A stretch of 43,581 nt of DNA from contig NZ_AFWF01000200.1 in assembly GCF_000222605.1 (NCBI RefSeq), positions 1 to 43,581 of the forward strand. Reading direction: 5' to 3'. The notes beneath the pieces are model-generated. The model had not been told where the DNA came from and made no database searches. It worked only from the letters and a program-made list of their open reading frames with translations. This document shows, piece after piece, positions 25,422 to 33,575 of this stretch. A program made the position numbers and the translations under genes. Source of the DNA: Vibrio ichthyoenteri ATCC 700023 (GTDB lineage Bacteria; Pseudomonadota; Gammaproteobacteria; Enterobacterales; Vibrionaceae). Within the stretch, counting starts at the first letter, position 1, and every line of letters starts with the position of its first letter.

Positions 25422-27596
25422 ATGATAGATCCTTCTTTACTTATCGACGGTCTGAACGATAAACAGCGTGAGGCTGTAGCCGCTCCAATCGAAAACCTAC
25501 TTGTTCTTGCTGGTGCAGGCAGTGGTAAAACCCGTGTGCTTGTCCATCGCATTGCTTGGTTGATGTCGGTTGAACAGGCGTCACCGTTTTCGATAATGTC
25601 CGTGACCTTTACCAATAAAGCCGCGGCAGAGATGCGAGGCCGTATTGAAGAGTTGATGATGGGCAGTTCGTCGGGTATGTGGAATGGTACTTTCCATGGC
25701 ATTTGTCACCGTATTCTGCGAGCACATTATCTTGACGCTAAGCTACCGGAAGACTTTCAGATCATTGATTCAGATGATCAGCAGCGCTTATTAAAACGTT
25801 TGATTAAAGCGCAAAATTTGGATGAAAAGCAGTGGCCTCCACGTCAGGTTTGCTGGTGGATTAATGGCAAAAAAGATGAAGGTTTGCGCCCAAATCACAT
25901 TGATGCCTACCATGATCCAATTACTAAAACCTACCTGCAATTGTACAGTGCCTATCAAGAAGCGTGTGATCGCGCCGGCTTAGTCGATTTTGCTGAAATC
26001 TTGCTAAGAGCACATGAGTTGTTGCGTGATAAAACTGCGATCCGTGAACATTACCAAGCGCGCTTTAAGCACATCTTGGTAGACGAATTTCAAGATACCA
26101 ACAACATCCAATACGCTTGGCTGCGTATGATGGCTGGCCGAGATACTCACGTGATGATCGTGGGTGATGATGACCAGTCTATCTATGGTTGGCGCGGTGC
26201 TCAGATTGAAAATATTGAAAAATTCACTCTGGAATTTCCGAGTGTGAATACCATTCGTCTTGAGCAAAACTATCGTTCAACCAAGACCATTCTTGAAGCA
26301 TCGAACACCCTAATTGCTAATAACACTGAGCGTATGGGTAAAGAGTTGTGGACTGATGGAAAGGTCGGTGAGCCAATCTCTGTCTACTCTGCTTACAACG
26401 AGCTTGATGAAGCGCGCTTTGCTGTGAGCAAAATTAAAGAGTGGCAAGAAAAAGGCGGCGTGTTGAATGACACCGCGATGCTTTATCGTAATAACGCCCA
26501 GTCTCGTGTGCTTGAGGAAGCCTTGCTGCAAGCGGGTTTACCTTATCGTATTTATGGCGGTATGCGATTTTTCGAACGTCAGGAAATTCGTGATGCATTA
26601 GGCTATTTGCGCCTGATAAACAATCGCGATAACGACGCGGCATTTGAACGTATCGTAAACACGCCAACACGTGGCCTTGGTGATAAAACCCTAGAAACGG
26701 TGCGCTTTGCGGCGCGCGATCGTGGCTGCACCTTGTGGGAATCATGTGTTGCGTTGATTGATGAGCAAGTGCTGACTGGCCGTGCAGCGGGCGCATTGAG
26801 TCGCTTTATTGAACTGATAAATGCCATGGAAGATGACACGCGTGAAATGTCATTGCACGAGCAAACTGACCATGTGGTGAAATACTCCGGCTTGTTCGCT
26901 ATGTATGAGCAAGAAAAGGGTGAGAAATCCAAAGCTCGTATTGAGAACTTGGAAGAATTGGTCACGGCAACTCGCCAATTTGAAAAGCCAGAAGAAGCGG
27001 ATGAAATGAGTGAACTGACTGCTTTCTTAACGCATGCCGCATTGGAAGCAGGTGAAGGCCAAGCGGATGAGTTTGAAGACGCAGTACAGTTGATGACATT
27101 ACACAGTGCAAAAGGCTTGGAATTCCCGGTGGTATTCATGGTTGGTGTCGAAGAGGGGATGTTCCCAAGCCAGATGTCAGCGGAAGAAGCAGGGCGTTTG
27201 GAAGAAGAGCGCCGCCTTTGCTACGTTGGTATGACCCGTGCGATGGAAAAGCTCTATATCACTTACGCAGAAATGCGCCGTCTGTATGGCCAAGACAAGT
27301 ACCATAAGCCATCCCGCTTTATTCGTGAATTGCCAGAAACGTGCTTAGATGAAGTGCGCATGAAGGCGCAAGTGAGTCGTCCTTCAAGCAGTGGTCGCTT
27401 TAGCCAAACGGTAGTGAAAGAGAGCTTCAATGAAACAGGCTTTACGCTTGGTTCTCGTGTTCTCCACCCGAAATTTGGTGAAGGTACCATCATTAACTTT
27501 GAAGGTAGCGGCCCACAAAGTCGCGTACAAGTTGCCTTTAATGGTGAAGGTATTAAATGGTTAGTGACTGCTTATGCACGATTAGAAAAGCTCTAA
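25422..27596 (+). CDS. uvrD: DNA helicase II
   Basis: UvrD is a superfamily 1A 3'-5' helicase that removes the UvrC-cut oligonucleotide in excision repair and unwinds DNA in mismatch repair. The 724-residue protein is close to the E. coli 720. Motifs are in order: Walker A AGAGSGKT at residues 30-37, DEFQDTN (Walker B), GDDDQSIYGWRGA, LEQNYRST, TLHSAKGLEFPVVF and YVGMTRA. It ends with the Tudor-like C-terminal segment (VLHPKFGEGTIINFEG). The ATG at 25422 has a weak ribosome site. It is divergent from the bufferin operon and followed by a terminator, with an SOS-like box upstream. Confidence 0.96.
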   Translation: MIDPSLLIDGLNDKQREAVAAPIENLLVLAGAGSGKTRVLVHRIAWLMSVEQASPFSIMSVTFTNKAAAEMRGRIEELMMGSSSGMWNGTFHGICHRILRAHYLDAKLPEDFQIIDSDDQQRLLKRLIKAQNLDEKQWPPRQVCWWINGKKDEGLRPNHIDAYHDPITKTYLQLYSAYQEACDRAGLVDFAEILLRAHELLRDKTAIREHYQARFKHILVDEFQDTNNIQYAWLRMMAGRDTHVMIVGDDDQSIYGWRGAQIENIEKFTLEFPSVNTIRLEQNYRSTKTILEASNTLIANNTERMGKELWTDGKVGEPISVYSAYNELDEARFAVSKIKEWQEKGGVLNDTAMLYRNNAQSRVLEEALLQAGLPYRIYGGMRFFERQEIRDALGYLRLINNRDNDAAFERIVNTPTRGLGDKTLETVRFAARDRGCTLWESCVALIDEQVLTGRAAGALSRFIELINAMEDDTREMSLHEQTDHVVKYSGLFAMYEQEKGEKSKARIENLEELVTATRQFEKPEEADEMSELTAFLTHAALEAGEGQADEFEDAVQLMTLHSAKGLEFPVVFMVGVEEGMFPSQMSAEEAGRLEEERRLCYVGMTRAMEKLYITYAEMRRLYGQDKYHKPSRFIRELPETCLDEVRMKAQVSRPSSSGRFSQTVVKESFNETGFTLGSRVLHPKFGEGTIINFEGSGPQSRVQVAFNGEGIKWLVTAYARLEKL

Positions 27597-27617
27597 TCAG
27601 CAAATCAAATTGAATTC

Positions 27618-27645
27618 AAAGGCGTACTTCGGTACGCCTTTTTAG
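27618..27645 (+). terminator. Intrinsic terminator of uvrD
   Basis: AAAGGCGTAC (27618-27627) pairs with GTACGCCTTT (27632-27641) around a stable TTCG tetraloop, followed by a short T run. Confidence 0.93.
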
Positions 27646-27822
27646 TATTTGGCCTATGGGTGTCCTAAAGCTCTCTAAGCAGTACAAACTTAATTGGTTT
27701 TCAAATTTACTTTGTATTATGGACTCTGTATTTGGTAGCAAGACGGAAAAATGAGAAGAGCTTTTGCACATAGCGAATAAAAAATGGCACTTTAAATAAT
27801 GAGATGGTTTACCAAACTATTT

Positions 27823-27922
27823 GCAGTTGATGCTAGGCGGCAATTAAACGAAAGCCCTGAGCATAGTGAGCTATGTGATGGGATGAGTGAAAATGGGCAA
27901 CAACGCAGCGGCAATAAATAGG
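27823..27922. repeat. Possible Vibrio-type intergenic repeat copy
   Basis: This stretch has the look of an intergenic repeat I recall from Vibrio genomes: a GCTAGGCGGCAA start, then an AGCATAG...CTATGTG hairpin (CATAG/CTATG at 27862-27875), then AACGCAGCGGCAA. It lies between the uvrD terminator and the csrB terminator, where nothing is encoded. Only one copy is obvious in this window, so the call rests on remembered similarity. Confidence 0.4.
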
Positions 27923-27925
27923 CAG

Positions 27926-27964
27926 AAAAAAGAAAAACCCCGAGGGGCTAGGCCCTTCGGGGTT
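27926..27964 (-). terminator. Terminator of the csrB RNA
   Basis: On the - strand an AACCCCGA/TCGGGGTT stem (27957-27964 with 27936-27943) continues inward for five more pairs to a three-base loop, followed by TTT, C and six T. It is the 3' end of the regulatory RNA. Confidence 0.93.
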
Positions 27965-28346
27965 ATGGTCTTACTCGCAGCAATCCGGCTACTAAAAGTG
28001 CTCCATGCATCAAATCCATGATAGTGTGCTGTAGTCCTTCAGCGTAATCCTTTCGTCGCCATCCTAGCGGTGTCCTTGACCTTATCCTGGTCTACTAATC
28101 TTCCTGATTAGCTCTCATCACTTGATCCCTGAGCGGTGTCCATGACATCTTCCTGATGTTCAGTCCTTGCCTCGTCCAGAGGTGTCCATTTCCCATCCTT
28201 AGTAGCAACCATCCTAGTCACTATTGCGTCCGTTCAATGTCCTATTTGCTATCCGTGCCGATTATTCATCCTAAATAACCGTATCTTCTTCCTGAAGATG
28301 ACCTAATCCTTGGTCTTTTCCTGTTCCGTGTCAGAATCCTTCCGAC
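27929..28346 (-). ncRNA. csrB: CsrB-family regulatory RNA (CsrA sponge)
   Basis: CsrB-type RNAs sequester the translational regulator CsrA through many GGA motifs. On the - strand this region of about 418 bases has 28 GGA by my count, many at the tops of short hairpins. Examples are ACATC-AGGA-AGATGT, CTAATC-AGGA-AGATTAG and a 5' hairpin GTCGGAA-GGA-TTCTGAC at the start. The 3' part AGTAGCCGGATTGCTGCGA closely matches the conserved end of E. coli CsrB (AGTAGCTGGAATGCTGCGA from memory). It is closed by a strong terminator and preceded by a promoter and a VarA/UvrY-type site. Vibrio has up to three paralogs (CsrB, CsrC, CsrD); which one this is cannot be told here. The 5' end is estimated from the -10 box. 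Confidence 0.92.
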
Positions 28347-28353
28347 AGGGTTT

Positions 28354-28381
28354 ATATTACGGCTTTCTCGATTTAGAACAA
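28354..28381 (-). promoter_or_regulatory. Promoter of the csrB RNA
   Basis: On the - strand TAATAT (28354-28359) is the likely -10 box and TTGTTC (28376-28381) a poor -35 box, 16 bases apart. A weak -35 fits a promoter that needs an activator. Transcription would start near 28346. Confidence 0.6.
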
Positions 28382-28505
28382 TTGATGTAATCGATTTCTT
28401 CATCGTAGTAAACGGAGTAAAAATAGAGCATATTATTTAAAATCAATCACTTGAGTTTTGTTTTGGGCTTTTTATCATGTTCGCTATATGCAATGTCCCA
28501 AGCAT

Positions 28506-28527
28506 CTTGTAAGAGATCTCTTACAAG
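28506..28527. promoter_or_regulatory. VarA/UvrY/GacA binding site upstream of csrB
   Basis: A perfect 22-base-pair palindrome contains TGTAAG-N6-CTTACA with the centre AGATCT, the consensus site of GacA-type response regulators. Its centre lies about 170 bases upstream of the csrB start, the arrangement known for csrB genes of enteric bacteria and Vibrio. It implies activation by phosphorylated VarA. Confidence 0.9.
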
Positions 28528-28559
28528 GCTAAAGGGCGATCGATGATCTGGCCATCAAT

Positions 28560-29213
28560 CTACACAATCAATAGTGATGAAATGGTGCCCCATATTATGG
28601 TTGCGCCTATCAAACTGAACATGATGCCGCAGACGCCATCAATGTATTTGCTGAGTTGATGTAGCTTTTTTTGCAGACGTTGGCTCGACAATAGCCACGC
28701 TAACAAAGAGAACCATAGCAAAGATAAACTCCAAAGGATGAACAGCGCAGCCCCTTTGCCACCAAGCGACATGGTTGCGGGCACAAGGCTCGACATTAAG
28801 CTAACGAAAAACACTAATGCTTTAGGGTTGAGGATGTTTGTCATGAAGCCACGTGAAAAGGCCTGACGTTTATTACTGAGTAAATATTGCGACTTATTTT
28901 TTACACCTGAGGCGTCACTTGATTGAAATGCGCCACGTAAAGCTCCTACGCCTAGATAAAGTAAGTAACTACCGCCGAGCAACTGCAAGGTGGCAAACAA
29001 AGTAGGGTGTTGCTGTACCAAATAACTTACGCCGGTAAGACTTAAAATCGAATGGAGTAAAATTCCGCAAGATAGCCCCAAGGCAATAAATAACCCGGTT
29101 TGACGGCCGTAACGTGAAGCATTTTGTACTACTAAAGCAAAATCTGGCCCAGGGCTCATTAGCGCAACCCAATGCACAGCAGCAAGGGTGGCAAGGATAG
29201 TTAGTTCATTCAT
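28560..29213 (-). CDS. LysE/RhtB family amino acid exporter
   Basis: This is an inner-membrane exporter of the LysE superfamily, which removes excess amino acids or related metabolites. The 217-residue protein has the family motif SPGPDFALVVQNASRYG near residue 20, about six hydrophobic segments and the central NPKALVFFVSLMSS. No strong ribosome site precedes the ATG at 29213. It lies 71 bases after an AraC-type regulator on the same strand, and exporter genes often pair with such regulators, so that regulator may control it. The substrate is unknown. Confidence 0.9.
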   Translation of the reverse strand: MNELTILATLAAVHWVALMSPGPDFALVVQNASRYGRQTGLFIALGLSCGILLHSILSLTGVSYLVQQHPTLFATLQLLGGSYLLYLGVGALRGAFQSSDASGVKNKSQYLLSNKRQAFSRGFMTNILNPKALVFFVSLMSSLVPATMSLGGKGAALFILWSLSLLWFSLLAWLLSSQRLQKKLHQLSKYIDGVCGIMFSLIGATIIWGTISSLLIV

Positions 29214-29284
29214 AACAAGATTCTAGATAACAACAATGGTGCTAATTATCACTATTTACGTTGGTGTCGGCTTGTAAATTTTGA

Positions 29285-30082
29285 TCACTCATTGATTTGA
29301 GTGGGTGGGACACCAAAATTACTTTTGAATGCTTTACTGAAATGGGCCTGATCATAGAAGCCAACTTGATGAGCCACATAGGTGGCGTTGTGACCTTGTT
29401 GCAATAACCTCATGGCATGTTCTAAACGTAATCTACTTAGCCAAGCGTAAGGAGTAATACCCATTTGCATTTTAAAGTGGCGTTGAAATTGCGTTGGGGT
29501 TAGATGACATAAGTTGGCCAGCTGTTCGAGGCGAATCGCTTGACCAAGATTGTCTAAAATAAAGGATTTTAAAGTGGCAATGGATTGGTGACCAAGTGGC
29601 GTCACTTTTTCTTGTTGGCCATAGCCAAACTGAGCGAATAGCTGGTCAAACCCCTCAAGTGGTAAGCAATCTTTGGCCAGTTGACTTTGTGAGTCATCAC
29701 CTAACAATAAATGCAGTTGATAAAGCTGATTAAAAATGGCGGTGTTGGAAATAATCGTCTGACGGAAACTCAAAATTTGATCGGGTTGAGTGTATTGAGC
29801 CAGTTGCGTTAGCCAGTTAGGGTCGATGGCAAAAACTTTAGTTTGGTAGCCGCGTTCTAATACAGAATTCCCATCGTGCAATTCATCTGGAGCCATGATC
29901 ACCACCTGACCTTGCCCGATATGATGCTGTTGGCCTTGATGGTGAAAACGCTGTTCGCCTTGGGTAATGAGACCAATATGAAAATCGAGATGGTAGTGAC
30001 GTTGAAAAGCGAATTGTTGATAGCGCGCATCAATTAAATTAATCGATTCACTGATAGTGTTACTGTATTTAACCCGATCCAT
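29285..30082 (-). CDS. AraC family transcriptional regulator
   Basis: This is a predicted one-component regulator of 265 residues. The N-terminal cupin-like ligand domain shows HYHLDFHIGLITQGEQRFHHQGQ, with metal-type histidines. The C-terminal double helix-turn-helix has LANLCHLTPTQFQRHFKMQMGITPYAWLSRLRLEHAMRLL and VAHQVGFYDQAHFSKAFKSNFGVPP. The start is uncertain: ATG 30082 gives a normal N-terminus but has no ribosome site, because a terminator-like inverted repeat ends six bases upstream; TTG 30112 and GTG 30109 lie inside that repeat. It probably controls the adjacent LysE-type exporter. Confidence 0.88.
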   Translation of the reverse strand: MDRVKYSNTISESINLIDARYQQFAFQRHYHLDFHIGLITQGEQRFHHQGQQHHIGQGQVVIMAPDELHDGNSVLERGYQTKVFAIDPNWLTQLAQYTQPDQILSFRQTIISNTAIFNQLYQLHLLLGDDSQSQLAKDCLPLEGFDQLFAQFGYGQQEKVTPLGHQSIATLKSFILDNLGQAIRLEQLANLCHLTPTQFQRHFKMQMGITPYAWLSRLRLEHAMRLLQQGHNATYVAHQVGFYDQAHFSKAFKSNFGVPPTQINE

Positions 30083-30087
30083 ACAAA

Positions 30088-30118
30088 ATAAGCTTGGTGA
30101 AAGTTTCACCAAGCTTAT
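30088..30118 (-). terminator. Perfect 15-bp inverted repeat, likely rarD terminator
   Basis: Bases 30088-30102 and 30104-30118 are perfect inverted copies (ATAAGCTTGGTGAAA) separated by one base. On the - strand it lies 31 bases after the rarD stop and is followed by TTTTG. It ends only six bases before the AraC-gene ATG, so it may also affect that gene's translation or act as an operator. Confidence 0.7.
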
Positions 30119-30148
30119 CGAGTCAATCCCAAATTGTCTTGTATAAAA

Positions 30149-31063
30149 TTAGTGGTTGAGCGCTTTTTTGTTACGACGGTTATTACGCAAACCGTCAAGG
30201 CTAAAGACGACCAATGCTCCCCAAATAAAGACAAAAGTAAGTGCTTTGTCGAGGTTAAAGGCTTCCCCGTAAACTAACACGGCCAGCAAGAACATTAAGC
30301 TTGGGCCTATATACTGGAAGAATCCGAGTGTAGAGAGCTTTAATCGAGTCGCTGCCCCAGTAAAACATAATAGTGGTAAGGTGGTGATCACCCCTGCAGA
30401 GACCAATAAAATATTTAAGCTCATCGGGTTTAATTCAAAATTGGATGTGGCCGAATCTGCTATCCACAACAAATAGACTGCAGCCGCTGGTAATAACACT
30501 AAAGTTTCGACAAACAATCCAGTTTGCGCACCAACACTGACTTTTTTACGCAATAAACCATAAAAACCAAATGAGCATGCTAAACCTATCGCGACGATCG
30601 GCACGGAGCCAAAGGCGATCAGTTGAACTAAGACGCCACCGGTTGCGAGAGCGACGGCGAGCCACTGCATTTTCCTTAAGCGTTCGCCCAAAAACAGCAT
30701 CCCGAGCAAAACATTTATCAATGGGTTAATGAAATACCCCAAACTGGCGTCGAGCATATGATTACTGTTGACGGCCCAGATAAAAATTAGCCAGTTCGAA
30801 CCAATCAAGATTGAAGAGGTGAGTAGATAAAGCATCTTGCGTTTATCAACCATCACATCACGTACGCTGTGCCAGTGGCGCCCAAAATGGAGCAGGGCAG
30901 CAAGAAGGAAGAAAGACCAAACCACGCGGTGACTTAAGATCTCTAATGGGGCAACAGCGCTTAACGATTTAAAGTAAATCGGAGCGATACCCCACATGGT
31001 GTAAGCACCGAGAGCAAACAGGACACCTTGGCGCGATCGTTGTTGTTGTTCTTCTGGGGTCAT
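30149..31063 (-). CDS. rarD: RarD protein, EamA family transporter
   Basis: RarD is an inner-membrane protein of the drug/metabolite transporter superfamily; the name comes from chloramphenicol sensitivity in early reports and the true substrate is not known. The 304-residue protein has about ten hydrophobic segments and the RarD opening RQGVLFALGAYTMWGIAPIYFKSL, plus SNWLIFIWAVNSNHMLDASLGYFINPLINVLLG. The start at 31063 has only a weak ribosome site. It is divergent from recQ, with 144 bases between. Confidence 0.92.
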   Translation of the reverse strand: MTPEEQQQRSRQGVLFALGAYTMWGIAPIYFKSLSAVAPLEILSHRVVWSFFLLAALLHFGRHWHSVRDVMVDKRKMLYLLTSSILIGSNWLIFIWAVNSNHMLDASLGYFINPLINVLLGMLFLGERLRKMQWLAVALATGGVLVQLIAFGSVPIVAIGLACSFGFYGLLRKKVSVGAQTGLFVETLVLLPAAAVYLLWIADSATSNFELNPMSLNILLVSAGVITTLPLLCFTGAATRLKLSTLGFFQYIGPSLMFLLAVLVYGEAFNLDKALTFVFIWGALVVFSLDGLRNNRRNKKALNH

Positions 31064-31207
31064 ACAAGATCACTAACTGTTTTAAAAAGAGGGGAATTGG
31101 TCAGTATAAAAGCGGCCTGATAAAACGCCTAACAATTTGCAGTTTTATTCACCAGCGTTCCCCACTACAATGTGCCACTTACCTCGCACTGAGTAACTGA
31201 GAAATAG

Positions 31208-33046
31208 ATGACCTCGACACTTTTAGCCCAACCTGACGATGAGATAACTGTCACTGCACAAAGCGTGCTTGAACAGGTGTTTGGTTATCAACAATTCCGT
31301 TCAGGACAAGAGCAAGTGATTGAGGCGGCAATTCAAGGCCAAGACAGTCTTGTGATCATGCCAACAGGTGGCGGTAAGTCGCTTTGTTATCAAGTGCCAG
31401 CTCTGGTGCGCGAAGGGTTGACCTTGGTGATATCGCCACTGATTTCATTGATGAAAGACCAAGTCGATCAGTTAAAGGCTGATGGGGTGGCGGCTGAATG
31501 TGTTAACTCCACTATGTCGCGTGAAGATCTTATCTCTGTCTATAACCGAATGAATTCGGGCGCGCTTAAGCTGGTTTATGTGTCACCAGAAAGGGTGCTA
31601 ATGCGTGATTTCATCGAGCGTTTGCAAGGTTTATCCCTGAGTATGATCGCAGTCGATGAAGCACACTGTATTTCTCAGTGGGGACATGATTTCCGTCCAG
31701 AATACGCTTCCCTCGGTCAGCTGAAGCACTATTTTCCTCATGTGCCGTTTATGGCGCTCACGGCAACCGCTGATGACGCTACGCGCAATGATATAGTCAG
31801 TCGCTTACAGTTGGTTGACCCGCTTAATTACCTAGGCAGTTTCGACCGACCTAATATCCGTTACACCTTGTTGGAAAAACATAAGCCGGTTTCACAAATT
31901 ATTCGTTATCTTGATACCCAAAAAGGGCATTGCGGCATTATTTATTGTGGTAGCCGTAAAAAAGTTGAGATGGTGACAGAGAAACTGTGCAACAACCATA
32001 TTCGTGCCGCCAGTTATCACGCGGGCATGGATGCGGACGAGCGTGCTTACGTGCAAGAAGCTTTTCAACGTGATGATATTCAAATCGTGGTGGCAACCGT
32101 TGCCTTTGGTATGGGGATCAATAAGCCTAACGTACGCTTTGTCGCTCACTTTGATATTCCACGTAATATTGAATCGTACTACCAAGAAACCGGTCGTGCC
32201 GGTCGTGATGGTTTGCCGGCAGAAGCGGTGATGTTATATGACCCAGCGGATATTAGCTGGTTACGTCGTATGCTGGATGAAAAAGATGACGGGCCGCAAA
32301 AGCAGGTAGAAGCACACAAACTCAATGCGATGAGCGCTTTTGCTGAGGCGCAAACCTGTCGTCGCCAAGTGTTATTGAATTATTTTGGCGAATATCGTGA
32401 TAAGCCTTGTGGTAACTGCGATATTTGTTTAGATCCGCCTAAACATTTCGATGCCACCCAAGAAGCGCAAAAAGCGTTGTCTTGTGTTTATCGCGTAAAT
32501 CAAAGTTTCGGTATTGGTTATGTCGTGGAAGTGCTGCGTGGTATGCAAAACATTCGTATCCGCGAGCAAGGCCACGATAAGCTATCAACCTATGGTTTGG
32601 GGCGTGATCACAGCCATGATTACTGGGTGAGTATTTTCCGCCAACTGATCCATAAAGGCTTACTGTTCCAAAATATCACTCGCAACTCTACGTTGCAGCT
32701 AACCGAAGAAGCGCGCCCACTATTACGTGGTGAAATGACGCTTGAGCTCGCTGTACCTCGCTTAGATACGGCCGCCCGCGCAGCAAAATCAGACAAACTA
32801 TCGAGTAAAAACTACGATAAGAAGCTGTTTGCTAAGCTACGCAAATTACGTAAATCCATTGCCGATGAGGATGGTTTACCTCCTTACGTGGTTTTTAGTG
32901 ACGCCACCTTAATTGATATGGCGGAGATCTTACCTACATCTTATGGTGAGATGTTGGCGGTGAATGGAGTAGGCCACCGTAAACTCGAAAAATACGCCGA
33001 TCCATTCTTAGATTTAATTCAGGAACACATTACTCAGCATGGCTAA
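31208..33046 (+). CDS. recQ: ATP-dependent DNA helicase RecQ
   Basis: RecQ is a 3'-5' helicase acting in RecF-pathway recombination and fork repair. The 612-residue protein is close to the E. coli 609. It shows Walker A TGGGKS (residues 53-58), DEAHCISQWGHDFRPEY (Walker B and aromatic loop), GRAGRDGLPAEAVMLY, the zinc-binding cysteines in CRRQ...CGNCDIC and a C-terminal HRDC domain (LRKLRKSIADEDGLPPYVVFSDATL). The last eight bases overlap the next small gene. Confidence 0.96.
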   Translation: MTSTLLAQPDDEITVTAQSVLEQVFGYQQFRSGQEQVIEAAIQGQDSLVIMPTGGGKSLCYQVPALVREGLTLVISPLISLMKDQVDQLKADGVAAECVNSTMSREDLISVYNRMNSGALKLVYVSPERVLMRDFIERLQGLSLSMIAVDEAHCISQWGHDFRPEYASLGQLKHYFPHVPFMALTATADDATRNDIVSRLQLVDPLNYLGSFDRPNIRYTLLEKHKPVSQIIRYLDTQKGHCGIIYCGSRKKVEMVTEKLCNNHIRAASYHAGMDADERAYVQEAFQRDDIQIVVATVAFGMGINKPNVRFVAHFDIPRNIESYYQETGRAGRDGLPAEAVMLYDPADISWLRRMLDEKDDGPQKQVEAHKLNAMSAFAEAQTCRRQVLLNYFGEYRDKPCGNCDICLDPPKHFDATQEAQKALSCVYRVNQSFGIGYVVEVLRGMQNIRIREQGHDKLSTYGLGRDHSHDYWVSIFRQLIHKGLLFQNITRNSTLQLTEEARPLLRGEMTLELAVPRLDTAARAAKSDKLSSKNYDKKLFAKLRKLRKSIADEDGLPPYVVFSDATLIDMAEILPTSYGEMLAVNGVGHRKLEKYADPFLDLIQEHITQHG

Positions 33047-33365
33047 TAAAATGGAATTTGGCTTGATTGAATATCAAGCCGATCAGGGAAGAGTCGTCAT
33101 TAAAGCGCCCGATTTTGATTTTGATTCGTTCCCCAAAATGGCCGAACGCTTGCTCGCTGCACTACCAGCGGCGGTGATCGAAAAACAGTGTGATGCGGAT
33201 ATTCATTCATGGTTGATTGATTTTGAAGAGTGCCAAATGTTTCTCAAAGCTGAGCACTACAGCGAAAGTGTTTGGTTTGAAAGCCTCTCTGGAGTTGATT
33301 GCCAACCCGAGTTTGCTTACCTTGCGAGCCTGTTCCAACAAGGTTTTACATTGTCTGATGAATAG
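33039..33365 (+). CDS. Small conserved protein of unknown function (DUF3630-like)
   Basis: The 108-residue acidic protein has no signal peptide or membrane segment. Its pattern (DFDFDSFPKMAERLLAAL, then SWLIDFEECQMFLKAEHYSESVWFESL, PEFAYLASLF) resembles the DUF3630 family that I recall beside recQ in Vibrio and relatives. The ATG at 33039 lies in recQ, eight bases from its end; an ATG at 33051 is an alternative start. The overlap suggests translation coupled to RecQ, but a role in the same process is only a guess. Confidence 0.8.
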   Translation: MANKMEFGLIEYQADQGRVVIKAPDFDFDSFPKMAERLLAALPAAVIEKQCDADIHSWLIDFEECQMFLKAEHYSESVWFESLSGVDCQPEFAYLASLFQQGFTLSDE

Positions 33366-33390
33366 GCAGTCTGTGAGGTGAAAATCCATC

Positions 33391-33418
33391 TTGCAGACAA
33401 AACTGGTTAATGTATAAT
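33391..33418 (+). promoter_or_regulatory. Promoter of yhhQ
   Basis: TTGCAG (33391-33396) and a perfect TATAAT (33413-33418) are 16 bases apart, giving a transcript with a leader of about 155 bases before yhhQ. Such a long leader fits a leader-controlled gene. A small hairpin GGTAT-CAA-ATACC lies at 33438-33450 in that leader. Confidence 0.75.
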
Positions 33419-33539
33419 CGCCCGCCTCTCGCTGTTCGGTATCAAATACCAGGCAGTCAGAACAAATAAACTTTTATTTTTAAACATTGTTGGTAAGTAT
33501 TCGCTTCGTTTTCTATTTTAGATAACGCGGTGGGCACGA

Positions 33540-33575
33540 TTTGGGTTCCCTCACCCCCAAACCAAACTAAAAAGG
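33540..33575 (+). promoter_or_regulatory. Candidate preQ1-I riboswitch covering the yhhQ ribosome site
   Basis: The 36 bases fold like the Thermoanaerobacter preQ1-I aptamer: a six-pair stem P1 (TTTGGG with CCCAAA), a ten-base loop starting with T and ending with C (TTCCCTCACC), and a 14-base A-rich tail ending in AAAAAGG. Loop and tail lengths equal those of the type II aptamer as I recall it. In that fold C bases of the loop pair with the tail's GG, which here is the ribosome binding site six bases before the yhhQ ATG, so preQ1 binding would hide it and block translation. The controlled gene transports preQ0/preQ1, which supports the call. Confidence 0.75.

Noticed and set aside
27799-27921. 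Forty-codon open frame starting ATGAGATGG
   Set aside because: It coincides with the putative intergenic repeat, has no ribosome site and no protein-like composition.
27965-28350. Regularly spaced TCC triplets looked at first like a repeat array or CRISPR remnant
   Set aside because: There is no constant repeat and spacer length; the - strand reading gives GGA motifs in hairpins, a terminator and a CsrB-like 3' end, so it is a regulatory RNA.
28506-28527. Palindrome as a transposon end or terminator
   Set aside because: It has no T run, no partner copy in the window and matches the GacA-type site exactly.
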